From Saprospiraceae bacterium (GTDB lineage Bacteria; Bacteroidota; Bacteroidia; Chitinophagales; Saprospiraceae): 64,000 nt of DNA. The stretch lies in the NCBI GenBank assembly GCA_013001595.1, contig JABDMH010000127.1, positions 87,320 through 151,319 of the forward strand, read 5' to 3'. This document shows, in pieces, positions 19,234-27,594 of this stretch. A program made the position numbers and the translations under genes. Below the pieces are notes generated by a model. The model saw nothing but the letters and a program-made list of their open reading frames with translations. It did not search any database and was not told where the DNA came from. Within the stretch, counting starts at the first letter, position 1; each line of letters opens with the position of its first letter.

Positions 19234-19896
19234 TTATCCTCTCGAAGGCGAAACTTGCCATCCCAAGTGCGCTCGATTGCGGGCCAGCACGATTAAGCTT
19301 ACCCACACCACCCACCAAGCATCAAAAACAAAAGTGATCTTCTGCAGCATTGGGAGATAGTAGAACCCAATTTTTGTCTCAAAAATGAAAAACACGATGA
19401 TGCTGAGGGTGTAGCAGACATAAGCCAGTCTCCTCAAACTTACCCGATCAGACCGCTGCACTTCTATGAAGAATGGAACGAGGGCCATGGTTCCCAAAAT
19501 ACCCGTGGCAGTAACAATATAATCATGATGAGGCGTATACATAAATACAAAAACGAACATCGTAAGCATGCCAAACCAACGGATCATTTGCGTCCTCCTA
19601 TTCTGATGGTCAAAGATCTTGGGGAGGAGGTAGAAAAAAGAAATCATGGCAAAACTCAAGATGAGGTGCGATACGATGGCTAAAGGGCGACCAGTATTAA
19701 CCACCCCGGTCGGGGTAGTGGGATTCATCACATCGCATAGGAAATTGTGAAAAAAACTGTAGCCCTGGTCCTGGGGGATGTTAATGGAACCTCCCGGATA
19801 ATGCGATGCAGCAAAAGGAAAAACCATCAGATATAGGCCGAGTCCGACAATTGGGAACCAAGGATATACTATCAATAAATACTTCCTAATCATCAC
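19234..19896 (-). CDS. Six-helix membrane protein of unknown function (DUF998-like)
   Basis: 220 residues, almost entirely membrane segments: about six helices with short loops, starting with Y-P-W-F-P-I-V-G-L-G-L-Y and ending in a basic tail. The loop after the first helix (P-G-G-S-I-N-I-P, then H-N-F-L-C-D) resembles DUF998-type integral membrane proteins of Bacteroidota, but the match is loose. No catalytic motif is seen apart from a few conserved-looking His residues in the loops. It starts 130 bases upstream of nothing recognisable and ends close to the cyclase-AraC gene on the same strand. The function is unknown; the call is only that this is a real inner-membrane protein. Confidence 0.6.
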   Translation of the reverse strand: MMIRKYLLIVYPWFPIVGLGLYLMVFPFAASHYPGGSINIPQDQGYSFFHNFLCDVMNPTTPTGVVNTGRPLAIVSHLILSFAMISFFYLLPKIFDHQNRRTQMIRWFGMLTMFVFVFMYTPHHDYIVTATGILGTMALVPFFIEVQRSDRVSLRRLAYVCYTLSIIVFFIFETKIGFYYLPMLQKITFVFDAWWVVWVSLIVLARNRAHLGWQVSPSRG

Positions 19897-20053
19897 CTAT
19901 ATCCTAAAGGATTATTAATCTTTTGCCGTACATCTCCTCAATTTGCTTATCTATCTTCGATTTCTCTCTTTCCAATGTTGTGTGTTTAAAGCTAAAATCT
20001 AGACGCTAATTTATAAGATAAGAATAAGAAATGTCTTACCGTTAATAGCTGAT

Positions 20054-20068
20054 TTGTTGCGGCAACAA
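20054..20068. promoter_or_regulatory. 15-bp palindrome in a divergent intergenic region
   Basis: TTGTTGC-G-GCAACAA is a perfect inverted repeat with a one-base centre. It lies between the divergent membrane-protein gene (minus, starts 19896) and the lipoprotein gene (plus, starts 20208). Size and position suit a dimeric repressor or activator site, but no regulator can be linked to it. Confidence 0.3.
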
Positions 20069-20207
20069 CCCTGTACAAAAGTATCCTTCAAACCATAGAT
20101 TTTGAGATGTGCGCACAATACCTGAACTTAACTTAGATTTAGACAATCTGTTCAAAGAAATTCGACAAGGTCTTTACTCTGATTTTATAATCTTGAAAAA
20201 CGTTCAT

Positions 20208-20777
20208 ATGAGAAGCATCTTTACCTTCCTAATTACTTCATTGGTACTTGCTTCTTGTGCTGAGGACCAAAATGAATCGATCATAATTACAGAACCAACA
20301 ATCGAGCCTTGGAGCTCTGTTTTGGATGAACAAATCAAGTTGCTTGGTCACCGCAATTGGATCGTGGTGGTTGATGAAGCCTATCCATTGCAAAGTAGTC
20401 CCGGAATCATCACCATACTCAGCGACAAGGATCACTTAGAGACCATTACGCATGTGTTGAATATCATCCAAAAGCAGCACCACATTGCGCCTACAGTTTA
20501 TCTAGACAAAGAGATCGATTTCGTTGAAGAATCCTCTGCTGCTGGCATCACGGCATTTAGGAATGAACTGCACAATTTGACAGGAGTTCTTACATCATAC
20601 AAAATGCTTCATGAAGACATCATTGCAACGCTAGATAAGGCATCGCAACAATTTAGTGTACTTATCATCAAGACAGACTTCACCATACCCTATACTTCGG
20701 TATTTTTTGAGCTGGGCTGCAAGTACTGGAATGCTGAACTAGAGGAAGAATTGCGAAATAGGATGCCTGATTCCTGA
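20208..20777 (+). CDS. Lipoprotein with an RbsD/FucU-like domain (tentative)
   Basis: 189 residues from the ATG at 20208, which begins a lipoprotein signal (F-L-I-T-S-L-V-L-A-S-C); the upstream start at 20109 adds 33 residues before it. The mature part opens L-G-H-R-N-W-I-V-V-V-D-E-A-Y-P, which resembles the L-G-H-x-D-x-I-x-I-x-D start of RbsD/FucU sugar mutarotases, and ends with K-T-D-F-T-I-P-Y-T-S-V-F-F, a possible counterpart of their P-Y closing motif. RbsD proteins are normally cytoplasmic decamers, so an exported form would be unusual. The alternative is an unrelated family. It precedes the PQQ-dehydrogenase fusion by 120 bases on the same strand, so a sugar-related role is reasonable but unproven. 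Confidence 0.45.
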   Translation: MRSIFTFLITSLVLASCAEDQNESIIITEPTIEPWSSVLDEQIKLLGHRNWIVVVDEAYPLQSSPGIITILSDKDHLETITHVLNIIQKQHHIAPTVYLDKEIDFVEESSAAGITAFRNELHNLTGVLTSYKMLHEDIIATLDKASQQFSVLIIKTDFTIPYTSVFFELGCKYWNAELEEELRNRMPDS

Positions 20778-20927
20778 TCAGATGATTGATTATGAGCTAG
20801 AAGAAAATGAAGACTCAAAAGATGGCCGTTGGATTTCTTCAAATCATGATCGGTGATATAAGATATTGAGAACGACCAACGGTACTAATCATTTCAAATG
20901 CCAATCAGATCAATAATTAACAAATCC

Positions 20928-23786
20928 ATGAATCCAACTCTTCAGAAGCTATCTTGCTTGGTGCTACTGCTTATACTAAGCACTCGTTGCGCACAAGATG
21001 GACGAGATGCTGATACAACTAGTCCAGGCGACCAAGGCGCTCCCATTTCTCCATCCCAAGAAGCCGACTATGTGAATTGGCCGGTCTACCGGGGAGATCA
21101 CAAGGGGAATCAATATGCCGAGCTGGCGCAAATTCATGCCGCCAATGTACACCGGCTTGAACCCATCTGGCAATATCGAACGGGAGACGCCAGTGAGCGC
21201 TCATCTATGCAAGTGAATCCCATCATCGTCGATGGCCTCCTATATATTTCGACTTCAACCCTGAGGGCCGTGGCCATTGATGCCGCTACAGGTTCAGAAG
21301 TATGGACATTCCACTCGCAGAAATACAACAGAGACCAAGAACTTATTAGAGGCCGGAGCCGGGGAGTGACCTATTGGGCTTCCGAAGATGGCAAGGACCA
21401 ACGCATCTTTCATTTTGTAAAAGACCGGGTCTATGCCATCCAAGCCAAGACCGGCGAGCTCATCACCGATTTTGGTACTGGAGGTCATATTGATCTCCGA
21501 CAAAACATGGGCATGGATCCCGAAGAAGTATCCATAGAGGTGACAACTCCAGGTGTTGTGTACAAGAATACATTGATTGTCACGTCCCGTGTACCAGAAG
21601 GTTATCAATCGACACCTGGACACATTAAGGCATACGATGCGACAACCGGTGCGTTTAAATGGATTTTTCACACCATTCCCCAAGAGGGGGAATTTGGGTA
21701 CGATACCTGGCAATTTGAAGAAGGGGAAACCTATGGAGGAGCAAATGCATGGGGAGGTCTAACAGTAGATGAAAAACGGGGCTGGGTTTTTTGCGCGACT
21801 GGTTCTCCAGCTTATGACTTTTTTGGTGGGTACAGAAAAGGAAATAATCTATTTGGCAATTGTGTGTTGGCCCTGGAGGCTGAAACAGGCGAACGGATCT
21901 GGCATTACCAAACTGTTCGCCATGATATTTGGGACTACGACAATCCTTCAGCTCCAATTTTGGTCACCATTGGAAAGGGAAAAGGCCAGCAAGAAGCGGT
22001 GGTGCAGCTTACGAAGATGGGACTGACCTTTGTTCTCGATAGAGACACCGGCGAGCCTTTATTCCCAGTCGAAGAATTGAATGTGCCGCCTTCCACCATC
22101 GATGGTGAGGAGGCATCACCTACCCAACCTTTTCCGCTCAAACCACCTCCCTTAAATCAATTGGGAATGACCGAAGCCGATCTCACCCAGATCTCTGAAG
22201 CGGCCCACACCAAGGCTTATGAGGATTTCCAAAGGTATCGAGCTGGAGCACTCTACGAACCACCTTCAGCAGCAGGTACCATCACGGCACCAGGGCTATT
22301 TGGTGGCGTCGAATGGCATGGAGGGTCGTTCGATCCTTATACCAGCATCCTCTACGTAAATGCAAACAATGCAGCGACGATCTCTAAGCTGCATAAGGTG
22401 CATGATTTAGATGACCTTAGCCAAGCCAGTACACTACAGAAGGGGCGACAAGTCTATTTACAAAACTGTGCCTCTTGTCATGGTTTGGCACGTAAAGGCG
22501 TGCCCCCAACGTATCCCAATATCGAACACCCCGAAAAGTCTGCTCAAGAAATCCAAGCGATGATTCGCAATGGGAAAAACATCATGCCTGCTTTTCCGCA
22601 ATTGCAAGAAGAAGATATTGACGCGGTGACGGAATACATATTGAGTGATGAAGAGATTTTGGAAGGCATAGGCCCTAAAGGAAAAGTAAGATATCTGCAT
22701 GAAGGCTATGATCGCTTGGTGGATCATCAAGGATTTCCAGCGGTGGCTCCACCTTGGGGCACATTGAATGCCATTGATCTGAAGACGGGTACCTTCTTCT
22801 GGAGAAAACCCTTGGGTCAATATCCGCAGTTGGTGAAGCAAGGCATTCGCAATACTGGGACTTTGAATTATGGTGGTGCCTTAGCTACGGCTGGAGGCAT
22901 CGTATTTATTGCCGCCACTGCCGATGAAAAATTTCGCGCCTTTGAAAAAGTTACCGGTAAATTGCTGTGGGAATATCAGCTCCCTGTAGGTGCCTATGCG
23001 ACACCATCCATCTACACTTTGGCAGGTCGTCAGTATGTAGCCTTGGTCGCCGGTGGTGGTGGAAAAAACGGGACTCCTTCAGGTGACTATGTCATGGCGT
23101 TTGCACTACCGGAAAGTTATCTGAGTAACAGGCAAGCACCCAAGGAAGCTGTTCCCAATGCTGATGGCTGGATCTCATTGTTTAATGGTAAAAATCTAGA
23201 TGGTTGGGTACAAATGAATGGTTCACATTCCTATAAGGTAGAAAACGGAGCGATTATTGGTCGCACCACCGTAGGCAGTGAAAATTCTTTTCTCTGCTCA
23301 CTTCAAGAATTTGATGACTTTGAATTTACCTGTGATGTGCAAGTCGACACCATCACCAATCAGGGGGTGCAATTTCGTTCATCCGCACGGCCGGTCAGCG
23401 AAAAGGACCATCCGAATTTTAGGGCTGGCCGAGTATGGGGACCACAACTAGAAATCCGACGCAATATGGGTCTAGGTAAAATCACGACGGGTGTACTCTA
23501 CGGCGAAGCGCTTGGGACTGGTTGGCTTTCCTCAGAAGAGAAATTAAAAGATAGTCACGACTATTATATTCCCGACGCCTGGAATAGAATCCGCATCCTC
23601 GCAGAAGGACCCAGGATGCGAACCTTCTTAAATGGACGCCTTATCGAAGACATTGCGAACGAAGATGTCTATCGTACTCACCCCAAGGGATTCATTGCCC
23701 TGCAAATTCATGGCATTGATGGTGAACGGCCCTTCGAAATGGCATGGCGGGATTTGAAGATTCGACCGCTATCTCTGGTGGAGTAA
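20928..23786 (+). CDS. PQQ-dependent dehydrogenase with inserted cytochrome c and C-terminal DUF1080 domain
   Basis: 952 residues from the Met at 20928, which starts a lipoprotein signal (L-L-L-I-L-S-T-R-C). Residues about 45-480 and 590-735 are a quinoprotein propeller (W-P-V-Y-R-G-D, G-S-E-V-W-T-F, W-E-Y-Q-L-P-V-G-A), as in membrane glucose/quinate dehydrogenases. Between them lies a cytochrome c domain: C-A-S-C-H near residue 514, then N-I-M-P-A-F-P with the likely Met ligand. From about residue 745 a DUF1080 (3-keto-disaccharide hydrolase) domain begins with S-L-F-N-G-K-N-L-D-G-W and ends with W-R-D-L-K-I-R. Such an enzyme could oxidise a glycoside and then cleave the keto product, passing electrons through its own haem. 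It needs exported PQQ. The order of domains on one chain is unusual. Confidence 0.9.
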   Translation: MNPTLQKLSCLVLLLILSTRCAQDGRDADTTSPGDQGAPISPSQEADYVNWPVYRGDHKGNQYAELAQIHAANVHRLEPIWQYRTGDASERSSMQVNPIIVDGLLYISTSTLRAVAIDAATGSEVWTFHSQKYNRDQELIRGRSRGVTYWASEDGKDQRIFHFVKDRVYAIQAKTGELITDFGTGGHIDLRQNMGMDPEEVSIEVTTPGVVYKNTLIVTSRVPEGYQSTPGHIKAYDATTGAFKWIFHTIPQEGEFGYDTWQFEEGETYGGANAWGGLTVDEKRGWVFCATGSPAYDFFGGYRKGNNLFGNCVLALEAETGERIWHYQTVRHDIWDYDNPSAPILVTIGKGKGQQEAVVQLTKMGLTFVLDRDTGEPLFPVEELNVPPSTIDGEEASPTQPFPLKPPPLNQLGMTEADLTQISEAAHTKAYEDFQRYRAGALYEPPSAAGTITAPGLFGGVEWHGGSFDPYTSILYVNANNAATISKLHKVHDLDDLSQASTLQKGRQVYLQNCASCHGLARKGVPPTYPNIEHPEKSAQEIQAMIRNGKNIMPAFPQLQEEDIDAVTEYILSDEEILEGIGPKGKVRYLHEGYDRLVDHQGFPAVAPPWGTLNAIDLKTGTFFWRKPLGQYPQLVKQGIRNTGTLNYGGALATAGGIVFIAATADEKFRAFEKVTGKLLWEYQLPVGAYATPSIYTLAGRQYVALVAGGGGKNGTPSGDYVMAFALPESYLSNRQAPKEAVPNADGWISLFNGKNLDGWVQMNGSHSYKVENGAIIGRTTVGSENSFLCSLQEFDDFEFTCDVQVDTITNQGVQFRSSARPVSEKDHPNFRAGRVWGPQLEIRRNMGLGKITTGVLYGEALGTGWLSSEEKLKDSHDYYIPDAWNRIRILAEGPRMRTFLNGRLIEDIANEDVYRTHPKGFIALQIHGIDGERPFEMAWRDLKIRPLSLVE

Positions 23787-23990
23787 TTGTCTAAACATGA
23801 TTTTTAAGATGCCAAGATGATCAGGATGCTATCAATCTCATCGCGTATTTATGAAAGCATAGGAATTTCAAATCATGTGCACTTACATATCCATACATCC
23901 TAATCAGAGCAAATATCTCGTCTTTCATTAATATGATCCTGGATTAAAGTCCCGAACAGCTCATCACGATTATGTGGCCTGTATTGGTTG

Positions 23991-24542
23991 TTATCCGGTC
24001 AGTTTGTCCAAAATTGCGCTGACTTGAATCTTCTCATTCAAGCTCAGCGGCTCTGTGAATTTGGTGAAAACTCGATCAATGCCAGGCTTAATTAACTTCA
24101 GGACACGGATTCCCTTTCTTGTCACCTTGATTCGTTTTGCCCTTCTATCATCTTTGTCCGGAAATTCCTCAATCAACTTGTTCTTCAGAAGTCGCTTTAT
24201 TATTTCTATTCCCGTTGGGGCTTCAAGATTGTGTATCCCAATGATCTCCATTTTTCTGAAACTATCTATGTAGTCTAGATGCAAGAGAAAACTGTATTCA
24301 TCTATTGATGAAACGTTTGATTCTGATAAAATGCTTTTAGTCTGCTTTTTCAGCTCTTTATTCAAAAACATCAGTTTGAAGGCAATCAGGAGGTCATCAT
24401 GATGCGAGCGTCTATCTGAAGGTTCATGAGAAAACAACTTGTTGTTTAGCCAAATCGTAAAGTCTTCAATTCTATTAGAAGAGTGTCCTTCTTGAAACTC
24501 TTCTACATACGCTAGTACTTCTTTGAGTAGTGTATAGTCCAT
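23991..24542 (-). CDS. MarR-family transcriptional regulator
   Basis: 183 residues. The C-terminal two thirds are a winged helix of the MarR type: S-S-I-D-E-Y-S-F-L-L-H-L, then G-I-E-I-I-K-R-L-L-K-N-K-L-I-E-E-F-P-D-K-D-D-R-R and K-V-T-R-K-G, the recognition helix and wing with the characteristic D-D-R-R. The N-terminal 60 residues are extra, helical and charged, and probably aid dimerisation. It is divergent from the small ABM-like gene at 24653, with a palindrome directly in front of its own ATG and an inverted repeat around the opposite promoter, so it probably represses both. MarR proteins usually respond to small aromatic or oxidising compounds; the ligand is unknown. Confidence 0.85.
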   Translation of the reverse strand: MDYTLLKEVLAYVEEFQEGHSSNRIEDFTIWLNNKLFSHEPSDRRSHHDDLLIAFKLMFLNKELKKQTKSILSESNVSSIDEYSFLLHLDYIDSFRKMEIIGIHNLEAPTGIEIIKRLLKNKLIEEFPDKDDRRAKRIKVTRKGIRVLKLIKPGIDRVFTKFTEPLSLNEKIQVSAILDKLTG

Positions 24543-24549
24543 TCAATCG

Positions 24550-24563
24550 TATTAGATCTAATA
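24550..24563. promoter_or_regulatory. 14-bp perfect palindrome, candidate MarR operator
   Basis: TATTAGATCTAATA lies eight bases upstream of the marR-like ATG (24542, minus strand). It is perfectly symmetrical. Autoregulation through a palindrome that overlaps the start region is usual for MarR genes. No binding data can be inferred from sequence alone. Confidence 0.45.
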
Positions 24564-24587
24564 TGAATAAATTTACAATTTTTACTG

Positions 24588-24625
24588 TGTTTTTGAAATA
24601 CATACTTACATTTGCATCAAAAACA
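24588..24625. promoter_or_regulatory. Inverted repeat flanking a Bacteroidota -7 element
   Basis: TGTTTTTGA (24588-24596) and TCAAAAACA (24617-24625) form a perfect 9-bp inverted repeat with a 20-base centre. Inside it sits TACATTTG (24607-24614), an exact match to the Bacteroidota -7 consensus TAnnTTTG, 39 bases before the ATG at 24653. A regulator bound to both half-sites would block this promoter. I see no good -33 TTG at the expected distance. Confidence 0.45.
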
Positions 24626-24652
24626 TATTTATTTAGTAAAATTGCAACGTAA

Positions 24653-24985
24653 ATGAACAATCCTACCTACACCTTTGTATCTGTCTCAACCGCAAAACCA
24701 GGCAGATTGGACGATTTGATAAGAATTGCAAGCAATCCAAGTGAAAAAATGGACAAAAAGCTTGATGGCTTAATTGCTCGTCAGGTTGGTGTAGACAGAG
24801 CACGTAATTCAGTCATCGTTTGGGTAACCTTTGACAAGAAGGAAACGCTCTACAATTTTCTGGAAACGGAGCAGGGGAAAGACGACCACGGTGAAAATGA
24901 GGATATGAGCTGTATTGACACCTTCGTCATGTACGACCTTAAACCTGTAAGTGGCAGAATTCATCCCATAGAGCTGTTGTCCTAA
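24653..24985 (+). CDS. Small dimeric alpha-beta barrel (ABM-like) protein
   Basis: 110 residues. The start T-Y-T-F-V-S-V-S-T-A-K-P-G-R-L-D-D-L, then A-R-Q-V-G-V-D, then V-I-V-W-V-T-F-D-K-K-E-T-L and a C-terminal strand, is the pattern of an antibiotic-biosynthesis-monooxygenase-like ferredoxin fold. Related proteins bind or oxidise small quinones, haem or other aromatics without a cofactor, but no catalytic residue is convincing here. The divergent MarR gene and the inverted repeat around this gene's promoter suggest the two form a small inducible module responding to a toxic or redox compound. Confidence 0.6.
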   Translation: MNNPTYTFVSVSTAKPGRLDDLIRIASNPSEKMDKKLDGLIARQVGVDRARNSVIVWVTFDKKETLYNFLETEQGKDDHGENEDMSCIDTFVMYDLKPVSGRIHPIELLS

Positions 24986-25062
24986 TTGGAATTACTTTGT
25001 TAACTAAAACTCCAATTTCGAATAAAGCTGATCGGTACAATTGTGAGGATAGATGCAATATC

Positions 25063-27093
25063 TTAAGGTACGATCATCCGTGCCTTATCTCGGTCTTCTC
25101 TATTTAGCACCTCCATCCCGGCTTTCATAAGCTTTTCAATCCGATCTGCATCTTGGACACAACCTTTCCAGATGCCGCTTTGGGTGGCTGCCCAAATCTT
25201 AATATCATCAGGCAGTTCTGGATGTGGTCGGAGCTGCGGGTGGGGCGATCTGTTTGCCAATAATTGTGCTGCATCAGCTTCACTGAGCTCAACGTCGGGA
25301 TCGGTGTGCGAGGCTACCAGATTTATGCTGCCACTTAGGTTATCGCAATCGATGTTGATTTCAATGATGTCTTCATCTTGAACCTTGCTGATCGGTCCTC
25401 CTGCCAGTGCCTCCGGACCGACGTGTCCAATACAGGCCCCCGTCGAAACGCCAGAAAAACGTCCATCGGTAATTAGGGCGATTTCCTTCCCAAAGGATAG
25501 TTGCTTCAAGGCACCTGTGACTTGAAAGGTTTCTTCCATTCCGGTGCCACCAGGTCCGGTACCCATCAATATAATAATATGACCAGGCGCAACTTCTCCC
25601 TGATTTATTGCCCTAATGGCCATTGCTTCAGCGACAAATACTTTGGCTACTCCCTTTTTATAATACACCCCATTTTCATCAATCATTTCTGGAGCGATGG
25701 CACCGCTTTTAATGACCGATCCTTCCGGCGCCAAATTTCCAGAGGGGAAAGTCAAGGTACTTTTCATGTTGGCCTTCTTCGCTTCTTCAGGAGACAGTAT
25801 TACTTGATCTGGATGTGCATCGGGATTAAATGCTTGCAGGTTAAATCGTATTTGTTGACGTCGATTTCCTTTATTCTCTGCTTCGTGTGGGTACATTTTA
25901 TGGCCCTGCTCCCAGCAATCCAAATTCTCGCCTAGTGTTTTGCCGGTCACTGTGAGACAGTCCTCTCTCAGTAGACCCAATCGCCGCAGGTGCATCATTA
26001 CTTCCGGTACTCCTCCGGCGGCATATCCGTGTGCCGTGGAGTATTTGCCCGCTGGGAGCACGTTAACTAGCCGTGGTGTCTGTCGATTAATCTTCTCCCA
26101 ATCGGCTCGAGTGGGGATGGGTAGGCCTGCCGCATGAGTAATGGCTGGGATGTGTAAAACAAGGTTTGTCGATCCACCAAAAGCTGCATGTACGACCATC
26201 GCATTGTACACAGCATCTTGAGTGATGATCTGATTCGTCTTTATATTGTTTTTCGCCAGATTGATCAGCGCAATGGCTGTATCCTCAGCCAGGGCGTACC
26301 AAATCTTGCCTCCAGAAGGTGCCAGTGCCGAGTGTGGCAATGCCATTCCTAAGGCTTCGGCTATCACTTGCGAGGTGGCAGCTGTGCCCAAAAAATGGCA
26401 TCCTCCGCCTGGTGTCCCACAAGCAGCACATCCATGAGATTGAGCCTCTTCTAATGAAATTTCTTCATGAGAAACAAGCGATGGCAAAGATTGGACCGAA
26501 CCCAAATCTTTGATTCCTTTGGCGATCAGTGTCACCCCACCGGGCATGATGATGGTAGGTAGATCAGATTCATTAGCCAGTGCCATCATCATGGCAGGCA
26601 GGCCTTTGTCACAGGTAGCGATGCCCATGACCCCTTTGCGATTCGGCAAAGAACGTCTTAGATCTCCCAAAACTGTGGCGGCATGATTGCGATAAGCCAA
26701 TGAATTCATCATGCCGGTGGTGCCTTGCGTACGTCCATCACATGGATCGGAGACGGACACATAATAAGGCTTGGTTGAGTGGCCCTTGAAAGCACTTGCA
26801 GCCACTTTGGCCGCATCTCCCAATTCGAAATGTCCGGAGTGCATGCCCAGCGCCAATGTTTCGTCCCCGTCTTTTAATCCCCCTGCAGTACTCATAATGA
26901 GGAATTCAGATTGATTGACCTCCTCATGGTTCCACTTCATGCCAGCATCTTGAATTTTACCGAAGATGTCGCCACTCGGCTTGTTTTCATAGTCTTCCCT
27001 GGGTATGGGTAGTCGACCTTTCCTTGGAGTAACTTCCAAAGGAAAATAAAAAGGACTGTGTTCTCGGAAGTGCTCTTTATCGCTGTTACTCAT
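25063..27093 (-). CDS. IlvD/Edd-family sugar-acid dehydratase, YjhG/YagF type
   Basis: 676 residues, the length of YjhG/YagF D-xylonate dehydratases rather than IlvD (about 560). Conserved cysteines for the Fe-S cluster are in S-D-P-C-D-G-R, I-A-T-C-D-K-G and H-G-C-A-A-C-G-T-P-G-G-G-C-H. G-G-S-T-N-L-V-L-H and D-G-R-F-S-G-V-S-T-G complete the active site. It should dehydrate a C4-C6 aldonate, most likely D-xylonate or a relative, to a 2-keto-3-deoxy acid, in the cytoplasm. The match in the central region to YjhG is good, but substrate is not settled by sequence. No kinase, aldolase or transporter is adjacent. It could serve sugar acids released by the nearby carbohydrate genes or made by the PQQ dehydrogenase. 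Confidence 0.88.
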   Translation of the reverse strand: MSNSDKEHFREHSPFYFPLEVTPRKGRLPIPREDYENKPSGDIFGKIQDAGMKWNHEEVNQSEFLIMSTAGGLKDGDETLALGMHSGHFELGDAAKVAASAFKGHSTKPYYVSVSDPCDGRTQGTTGMMNSLAYRNHAATVLGDLRRSLPNRKGVMGIATCDKGLPAMMMALANESDLPTIIMPGGVTLIAKGIKDLGSVQSLPSLVSHEEISLEEAQSHGCAACGTPGGGCHFLGTAATSQVIAEALGMALPHSALAPSGGKIWYALAEDTAIALINLAKNNIKTNQIITQDAVYNAMVVHAAFGGSTNLVLHIPAITHAAGLPIPTRADWEKINRQTPRLVNVLPAGKYSTAHGYAAGGVPEVMMHLRRLGLLREDCLTVTGKTLGENLDCWEQGHKMYPHEAENKGNRRQQIRFNLQAFNPDAHPDQVILSPEEAKKANMKSTLTFPSGNLAPEGSVIKSGAIAPEMIDENGVYYKKGVAKVFVAEAMAIRAINQGEVAPGHIIILMGTGPGGTGMEETFQVTGALKQLSFGKEIALITDGRFSGVSTGACIGHVGPEALAGGPISKVQDEDIIEINIDCDNLSGSINLVASHTDPDVELSEADAAQLLANRSPHPQLRPHPELPDDIKIWAATQSGIWKGCVQDADRIEKLMKAGMEVLNREDRDKARMIVP

Positions 27094-27201
27094 ATTTCGT
27101 TAATGGCGTTATAAGGGAGCTTGATGTTCATCCCACGTTGCAAAGGAAAATAATTTTTTATAACATACAGTCTTCTTTTCATTGCAAATCATTGCCTTTA
27201 G

Positions 27202-27561
27202 CTATCCGTTTATTCCTTCTACCTTCATTACCGGTCTGACCTCAATCCTCCATTTTCCATCTTCAAATCTTGGGTCTGATTTTGCAATCTCAACTGCTTC
27301 AGCAAAACTTTCAGCCAAAATGTGATAGTAGCCCGAAATCACCTCCTTAGTTTCATTAAAAGGACCATCCATAAAGGCGCCATTCTCAAATGAAACAATT
27401 GCACCTTCCATTTTTAAGGGTTGGGCGGCTTTCATTTTTCCCGCACTGATCATTTGTTTGATAAAGCTCCCCACTTTCTGAACATGATTTTGCTGCTCCT
27501 CAGGAGAAAGTTCGGAGACAGGATTACCTTCATTTCTGATAAATAGCATGAATTCTTTCAT
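27202..27561 (-). CDS. YciI/DGPF-domain protein
   Basis: 119 residues. E-F-M-L-F-I-R near the N-terminus and M-D-G-P-F-N-E-T-K-E-V-I-S-G-Y-Y in the middle are the YCII/DGPF signature. Small cytoplasmic dimers with a ferredoxin-like fold; the role is unknown. In many genomes DGPF genes are found with ECF sigma factors of the ECF42 type, and here the sigma gene sits directly upstream on the same strand with 33 bases between them. That pairing supports a shared regulatory module. Confidence 0.9.
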   Translation of the reverse strand: MKEFMLFIRNEGNPVSELSPEEQQNHVQKVGSFIKQMISAGKMKAAQPLKMEGAIVSFENGAFMDGPFNETKEVISGYYHILAESFAEAVEIAKSDPRFEDGKWRIEVRPVMKVEGING

Positions 27562-27594
27562 GAGTACAATTTTTTTAGTTAAAAGATTATACCC

